Assembly: GCA_963848355.1 (NCBI GenBank) | Contig: CAWKDG010000002.1 | Location: 186,001 to 250,000 of the forward strand | Direction of reading: 5' to 3' | Source of the DNA: CAWKDG01 sp963848355 | GTDB lineage: Bacteria; Actinomycetota; Acidimicrobiia; Acidimicrobiales; UBA8190 | Length of the DNA: 64,000 nt | In this document: positions 59,452-64,000 of the stretch, piece by piece | How positions within the stretch are numbered: the first letter of the stretch is position 1 | How the letters are laid out: each line of letters opens with the position of its first letter | Notes under the pieces: model-generated | What the model was told of the DNA's origin: nothing | Database searches by the model: none | The model's input: the letters and a program-made list of their open reading frames with translations, nothing else | Translations under genes and position numbers: made by a program

Positions 59452-60006
59452 GTGGCGGCATTCCCCTACGCCGAGTTGAGCGAGATGGTGGACCGGTGGC
59501 TGGAGGCCAACCGGCGCGCCCAGGACGCCGGTGACTGGCGGCCGATGGCCGAGCTCTACACCGAGGACGCTACCTACGGCTGGAACATCGGACCGCACGA
59601 GGAGTTCATGGCCGTGGGGCGCGGTGAGATCCGCGACATCGCCCTCGGTCTCGAGATGGGCGGGCTCGACGGGTGGACCTACCCGTACCAGAAGGTCCTG
59701 ATCGACCCCGAGCAGGGCGAGGTGATCGGCCTGTGGAAGCAGATCGCCGACCGGACCCGTCCCGACGGGTCCCCCTACGAGATCGCCGGGATCGGGGGCA
59801 GCTGGTTCCGCTACGCGGGGCAGTGGCGGTGGTCGTGGCAGCGTGACTTCTTCGACGTCGGGAACGCCACGTCGCTGTTCATCGAGATGATCAAGGCCGA
59901 CGCCCTCTCCGACGGGATGAAGCGCCGGATCGACCGCGCCGCGTCGGGCGAGCTGCTCCCCGGGCACTACCGGTTGGGAGAGTCTCCCGCCGGCCTGTGG
60001 GACTGA
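59452..60006 (+). CDS. NTF2-like/SnoaL-like protein
   Basis: 184 residues with the NTF2 cone: LSEMVDRWLEANRRAQDAGDWRPMAELYTEDATYGW, then GRGEIRDIAL and WFRYAGQWRWSWQRDFFDVGN. Related folds include ketosteroid isomerase and polyketide cyclases; a NTF2-like gene (Rv0760c) also lies by M. tuberculosis cyp51, though whether it is the same type is uncertain. Possible isomerase or ligand carrier acting on P450 products. Starts 3 bp after the ferredoxin stop, so last of this operon. Confidence 0.88.
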   Translation: MAAFPYAELSEMVDRWLEANRRAQDAGDWRPMAELYTEDATYGWNIGPHEEFMAVGRGEIRDIALGLEMGGLDGWTYPYQKVLIDPEQGEVIGLWKQIADRTRPDGSPYEIAGIGGSWFRYAGQWRWSWQRDFFDVGNATSLFIEMIKADALSDGMKRRIDRAASGELLPGHYRLGESPAGLWD

Positions 60007-60068
60007 CGCTCACGGTTCCCTAACATCGCCACCGACGTCTCCTCACCACGCCGTGGCAGGCTGGTGCG

Positions 60069-60749
60069 GTGACGACCGGCGCCGACACGATCATCGTGGT
60101 CGAGGACGATCACAACATCTCCGACCTGGTGGCCATGTACCTGCGGCGCGAGGGGTTCCGCATCCTGCAGGCCGACGACGCCGAGCACGGGTTGACCTAC
60201 CTGGCGCGCGAGGATCCCGCCCTCCTGATCGTCGACATCGGGCTCCCCGGTGAGCTCGACGGTCTGGAGCTGTGCCGTCAGGTCCGCAAGACGAGCGAGG
60301 TCCCCGTGATCATCCTCACCGCCCGCGACGACGAGATCGACCGCGTGCTCGGCCTGGAACTGGGCGCCGACGACTACGTGACCAAGCCGTTCTCGCCGCG
60401 CGAGCTGGTGGCGCGTGTGAAGGCCATCCTCCGCCGCACGGGGGCGTTGGCCAAGACGGAGTCGCTCACGACCGAGATCGGAGCCGTCGTGGTCGACACC
60501 GGGCGGCGCGAGGTGACGTGCGCCGGCGACGTCGTCCCCCTCACCACCCGCGAGTTCGACCTCCTGGCCTACCTGGCCGCCCATCTCGGCCTGGCGCTGT
60601 CGCGTCGGCAGCTGCTCGACGGGGTGTGGGGCGAGGACTGGTACGGCGACGAGCGGACCGTCGACGTCCACGTGCGCCAGCTGCGCAAGAAGCTGGGCGA
60701 CGAGCTGCCCCTCACCACCGTCTGGGGCGTGGGCTACCGCCTCGGTTGA
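60069..60749 (+). CDS. OmpR/PhoB-family response regulator
   Basis: 226 residues: receiver domain with acidic pair in VVEDDHN, phospho-acceptor Asp56 in LIVDIGLPG, switch Thr in IILTARD and Lys106 in YVTKPFSPREL; then a winged helix (LTTREFDLLAYLAAHLGLALSRRQLLDGVWG, RTVDVHVRQLRKKLGDE, VWGVGYRLG). A short PGELDGLE insertion follows the phospho-Asp loop. The kinase gene is 18 bp downstream. Confidence 0.96.
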   Translation: MTTGADTIIVVEDDHNISDLVAMYLRREGFRILQADDAEHGLTYLAREDPALLIVDIGLPGELDGLELCRQVRKTSEVPVIILTARDDEIDRVLGLELGADDYVTKPFSPRELVARVKAILRRTGALAKTESLTTEIGAVVVDTGRREVTCAGDVVPLTTREFDLLAYLAAHLGLALSRRQLLDGVWGEDWYGDERTVDVHVRQLRKKLGDELPLTTVWGVGYRLG

Positions 60750-60767
60750 GGCGGGCCGACCTCACCC

Positions 60768-62171
60768 ATGCGCCGGCGCCTCACCATCGCCATCCTCGCC
60801 GTCGTCACCGGGACGCTCGTGCTGACGACGGCGGGCAGTCTGTACCTCGTCCGGCGGGCCAGCACCTCGACGGCGGGGACGGAGACCACCGAGGAGGCGA
60901 CGGCCGTGGCCCAGCTGCTGGCGGCCGGATCCCTGGCCGACGAGGTCGGGGTCGGTGCCAAGGTGCACGCGGCCCGGGTGCTGGCGGCGCTGCGGCTCGT
61001 CGGGTCCTACGACTTCTTCCGTCCCGTCGGGCTGAGCCCCGCCGGGCAATTCGACTCCGTCCCCGCGCCGCTCACGGCGTCGCTTCTCGACGCCACCGCG
61101 CTGGAGGACGACCAGAGCGTGTCGGGGAGCGTCGGGAACGTCGTCTTCGCCGCCGTCCCCGTCACCCTCACCCTGCGCCAGCGCGTCAACCTGGAGGTCC
61201 CGCTGCGCGACGACGCCATCCTGCTGGCCGTGCGCAACGTGCAGGATCCCGTCAACGGGTTGCTGTACTTCCTCCTCGTCGCCGGGGGGGCGCTCCTCGT
61301 CGCCGCCGTGGTGGCCTCGGGCCTGGCCCGGCGGATCAGCGCACCGCTGGTGCGGGCCGTGGCCACCACGGGGCAGCTGGCCGGCGGAGACCTGAGCGCC
61401 CGGGTGCCCGTGAGCGCCCACGACGACCCCGAGATGACGGAGCTGGCCGAGGCCATCAACACCATGGGCGACAGCTTGAGCCGGTCCCAGAACCTCGAGC
61501 GCCAGTTCCTCCTGTCGGTGTCGCACGAGCTGCGGACACCGCTCACCTCGATCATCGGCTACGCCGATGCCATCGCCGACGGGACGACCGAGGACACCGC
61601 GGCGGCCACCGCCGTGATCGGGTCCGAGGCACGGCGCCTCGGGCGCCTCCTGCAGGACCTGCTCGACCTGGCCCGGCTCGACGCCCAGAAGTTCTCCCTC
61701 GACGTGCAGCGGGTGGACTGCGCCGAGGTGGTGAGCCTGACGGCCGCCGGTTTCCGGCCCGAAGCCGAGAACCTCGGGCTCGAGCTCATCACCGCCGTCC
61801 CCACCGACGCCGGACTGTGGGTGGACGCCGACCCCGACCGGCTCGGCCAGATCGTGGCCAACCTGACGGAGAACGCCTTCAAGTACGCGGCGACGCGCGT
61901 GGTGGTGGGCACCGGGGTGGTCGGCACCTCGATCGCCGTCTGGGTCCTCGACGACGGGCCCGGCATCGCCGCCGAGGACGTCCCCCACGTCTTCGAACGG
62001 CACTTCACCTCCGACCGGGTCACGGCCCGACGCCTGGGCTCCGGGCTCGGACTGGCCATCGTGGCCGAGCTGGCGGCGGCCATGAAGGCGGTGGTGACGA
62101 CGGAGTCCCCCGTCATCGAGGGACACGGGACCCGGATGACGATCTGGCTACGTCCGCCCGGTGTCGCCTGA
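60768..62171 (+). CDS. Sensor histidine kinase
   Basis: 467 residues. Two membrane helices (near 5-27 and 165-190) enclose an exterior sensor domain with no named fold; HAMP follows (ARRISAPLVRAVATTGQLAGGDLSARV), then HisKA with phospho-His253 in SVSHELRTPLTS, and HATPase_c with N-box NLTENAFKYA, DDGPGI and LGSGLGLAIVAELA. Pairs with the regulator just upstream. The stimulus cannot be inferred. Confidence 0.95.
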   Translation: MRRRLTIAILAVVTGTLVLTTAGSLYLVRRASTSTAGTETTEEATAVAQLLAAGSLADEVGVGAKVHAARVLAALRLVGSYDFFRPVGLSPAGQFDSVPAPLTASLLDATALEDDQSVSGSVGNVVFAAVPVTLTLRQRVNLEVPLRDDAILLAVRNVQDPVNGLLYFLLVAGGALLVAAVVASGLARRISAPLVRAVATTGQLAGGDLSARVPVSAHDDPEMTELAEAINTMGDSLSRSQNLERQFLLSVSHELRTPLTSIIGYADAIADGTTEDTAAATAVIGSEARRLGRLLQDLLDLARLDAQKFSLDVQRVDCAEVVSLTAAGFRPEAENLGLELITAVPTDAGLWVDADPDRLGQIVANLTENAFKYAATRVVVGTGVVGTSIAVWVLDDGPGIAAEDVPHVFERHFTSDRVTARRLGSGLGLAIVAELAAAMKAVVTTESPVIEGHGTRMTIWLRPPGVA

Positions 62172-62278
62172 CACTGACAACATCACCCCCACCGACACCG
62201 GCAACCACAGCGGACCCGGGTCGTTGGGGGAACAGTGGGGCTCGCTTGTTCAAGTCCGTTCGAGAAGGCGTCGACGCC

Positions 62279-62639
62279 ATGATCACGCTCATGGGCAAGG
62301 GGGGGCGCATCATGGAGCTCATGTTGAGACGCCTGTTGCCGCGACAGTTCACGGACTGGAACGGTCGGTACAGGATCGAGGGCGATCCCGACGGAGTCTG
62401 GCGTCCGTGTCGCGTGGTGGACGTCTCGACGTTGGGCGCCGGTCTCGAGCTCTACGGGACGTCCCCCGACGAGATTGGTCGAGCAGCGGATCGTCCTGTC
62501 CGTCGATCTGCGCGGTGAGGTCAAGCACGCCGGGGCGGCCGACGCCGATGCGATCAGGGTGGGGATCCAGTTCGAGGATCTGAGCGATGCCGAGAGCGCC
62601 TACGTCCGGTCCCTGGTGAAGCTCCAGGCGCTGTGCTGA
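62279..62639 (+). pseudogene. PilZ-domain protein with one frame break
   Basis: The first frame (ATG 62279, GAAGG upstream) gives MITLMGKGGRIMELMLRRLLPRQ-type start, then YRIEGDPDGVWRPCRVVDVSTLGAGLELYG, holding the PilZ D-x-S-x2-G motif. After SPDEI the homologous continuation (EQRIVLSVDLRGEVKHAG, IRVGIQFEDLSDAE) lies in another frame and stops at 62639. The break is near 62476. Joined, it is a single PilZ domain of about 119 residues, a likely c-di-GMP receptor; the c-di-GMP-binding RxxxR is only partly visible. Either a sequencing indel or recent loss. Confidence 0.75.
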
Positions 62640-62646
62640 GAAGGCG

Positions 62647-63337
62647 TCAGGTGGCGCCGCTGCCGGGAGAGGCGGCATCGAGGTGGGCGGTGTCGTTGAA
62701 CCGGCGCAGGATCCACCGCGGCGGGGTGACGACGAGGACCGAGATCGACGCGTTGTCCGCCCCGGTGAAGGCGAAGGGCTCGGACCCCGTCGCCTGGGCC
62801 AGGAGCTCCCCGATGGTGCCGCCGTGGGTGAAGACGGCCACCCGCTCGTCGCGGTGGGCGGCGGCGATCCTCTCGACGGCCTGACGGACGCGCGCGCGAG
62901 AAGGCCGCGGCCGGCTCCGCTCCGGGGATCACGTCCCAGCGCTGTTCCTCGGACAGGCGCCGCGCCACGGGCCCCTGCTCGGCCAGCTTGATGCGCAGCA
63001 GGCCGCCCTCCCACTCCCCGACGAACACCTCGCGCAGGTCCGGTTCGACCACCGGCGCCAGGCCGAGGGTCCGGGCCAGGCGCTCGGCCGTCTCCGCCGT
63101 GCGGCGGAGCGTGGTGACGTAGATGGCGTCGATGCGCTCGTGGGCCAGACGGGCGCAGACCTTCTCCGCCTGCACCCGGCCCTCGGGCGCCAACGCCGGA
63201 TCGCCCTGACCGTCGAGGAGGACGAACGGACGACCCTCGACGGCCGGTTCGGACGCCCCGTGTCGGACGAGGAGGATCTCGGTGGCCAGGGGCGGGGGCA
63301 GGAATTGGTGCTGGCGGAACTCCCGGGGTGACGCCAT
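62647..63337 (-). pseudogene. Histidine phosphatase family protein with one frame break
   Basis: Starts at ATG 63337 and carries the phosphoglycerate-mutase-like motif LLVRHGASEP, ALAPEGRVQAEKV, TTLRRTAETAERLA and the Glu in FVGEWEGG. The second catalytic His (VAVFTHGGTIGELL) is in another frame that ends at 62647. The shift falls in a GCGCGCGCG run near 62900. Joined, about 229 residues with all catalytic residues intact. A dinucleotide-run miscall is likely. Substrate unknown. Confidence 0.75.
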
Positions 63338-63338
63338 G

Positions 63339-64000
63339 TCAGCGGCGGTAGGAGCGGGCCTCGTCGCCGACCAGGGCCACCAGGTTGCCGAGGGAGATGT
63401 TGACGTCGACCAGATGGAGCCCCCACGTGGGCCCGAGTGTCTGCGTGACGACGGGCCGCGCGTCGCCCGGGTGGATCGGCGCGCTCACCTGCAGCCAGCT
63501 GGCACCGTTCTCGTCGTCGCACTGTCCGGAGTAGAGCTCGGGCTCGGTGACCCACGGCGTCGGGACCTCGGGCGCCTCGGCCGCCTCCGATCCGAGACCG
63601 GCCGTGGTCTGCTGCGACGGGAAGTAGGGCGTGAGCGGAGCCGAGCCACCCTGCGGGGACGCGGGGTTGACGCACAGGACCTGCAGTCCCGCCGTGGCCG
63701 TCGACGCCCCCGGGGTGAGGGCGCTCACCCCCGAGCCGGGTCGGCCGAAGAGGCTGTCGGCCGGCGGCTGCTGGTCGAACGACGAGTAGGCGATGACGCA
63801 ACCGGTCTCGAAGGTCGACGTGCAGGCCGGGATGTGCTCGAAGCTGCCCCCCACCGTCTTGCCGATGGGAACGGTGACGTTGCCGCCGAGGATGATGGCC
63901 GACACGAGGTGCCGCCGCACGGCCGGATCGCCGTCGACCTTCTGGCGCAAGCAGGGCGATGAGCATCGCCGCCCCCTGGGAATGGCCGATGACCACGACC
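63339..64000 (-). pseudogene. DUF3089-like lipase, 3' part, with one frame break
   Basis: Runs off the right edge. The first visible frame has the nucleophile elbow VVIGHSQGAAML; within 15 codons the homologous text (RQKVDGDPAVRRHLVSAIILGGNV, PACTSTFETGCVIAYSSF, WGLHLVDVNISLGNLVALVGDEARSYR) moves to a second frame that ends at 63339. The shift is near 63950. The sequence resembles DUF3089 lipase-like alpha/beta hydrolases, usually exported; Cys pairs fit that. It stops one base before the histidine-phosphatase start on the same strand. Confidence 0.75.

Noticed and set aside
1..64000. tRNA, rRNA, CRISPR arrays, transposases and phage genes
   Set aside because: Reading both strands I found no such sequence; the tandem repeats present are short slippage arrays without spacers.

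Overview
The window is high-GC DNA with GTG starts almost as common as ATG, many start/stop overlaps (ATGA, GTGA) and several promoters placed so that transcripts would begin at the start codon. A SigB/SigF-type sigma factor with anti-sigma kinases, a LAxTG sorting signal, split LigD and a mycobacterial-type CYP51 locus all point to Actinomycetota. A soil or freshwater lineage outside the classical genera (for example Acidimicrobiia-like) is my inference; there is no rRNA or tRNA here to decide it. I see no prophage, insertion sequence or CRISPR array.

Layout. 0-8.7 kb: the tail of a sortase-anchored surface protein, a cyclic-nucleotide-binding protein, a decayed SDR/aldehyde-dehydrogenase remnant, then a metabolic series (secreted PHB-depolymerase-like esterase, threonine dehydratase, alpha/beta hydrolase, aldo/keto reductase, Ohr, methyltransferase) and a DUF5937-ArsR regulator divergent from a small leaderless gene. 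8.7-18 kb: a membrane PAS-GGDEF-EAL protein, an MFS exporter, a branched-chain-type ABC binding protein overlapping a GH13 alpha-glucosidase, and a KimA-like APC permease.

18-30.7 kb is a general-stress island. It holds a SigB-family sigma factor, STAS antagonists, several RsbW-like ATPases, a PAS/GAF/SpoIIE phosphatase, a MEDS-ATPase sensor and small stress proteins (CsbD, DUF6458, a hydrophobic WYRW peptide, a plasmid-stabilisation-like protein). Four GTTN-N15/16-GGGNAN promoters lie in front of the small stress genes. The sigma gene runs directly into a two-gene LigD (ligase+phosphoesterase, then polymerase), linking end-joining repair to the stress regulon.

30.7-39.1 kb: nitronate monooxygenase, an ECF sigma factor with a membrane-anchored Asp-box propeller partner, a PhyH dioxygenase, an SRPBCC protein, DUF1275, and a cysteine dioxygenase / PIG-L deacetylase / FAD-protein group whose two promoters carry the same AT-rich 17-bp element. 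39.1-50.9 kb is devoted to the cell exterior: a secreted protein of 14 Cys-pair repeats, a tiny zinc-finger protein, a secreted GH65 enzyme with a discoidin-like tail, a sedolisin protease with Ig/IPT domains, a thioesterase, and a GT39/GT2-GtrA pair of the YkcB/YkcC type.

51-60 kb is a divergent catabolic/P450 locus. Leftward are HIBADH-like dehydrogenase, ALDH, CMD and SDR genes; rightward are a hypothetical gene, TetR, a P450 (CYP123-like), SDR, CYP51, a 3Fe-4S ferredoxin and an NTF2-like protein. The order mirrors the M. tuberculosis Rv0763c-Rv0771 region, and the divergent promoter carries two adjacent inverted repeats. 60-64 kb: an OmpR-type two-component system, then a PilZ protein, a histidine phosphatase and a DUF3089 lipase, each with one frame break. 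Frame breaks are unusually concentrated at 20.4-24.6 kb and 62.4-64 kb; several sit in homopolymer or dinucleotide runs, so sequencing indels are as likely as true pseudogenes.
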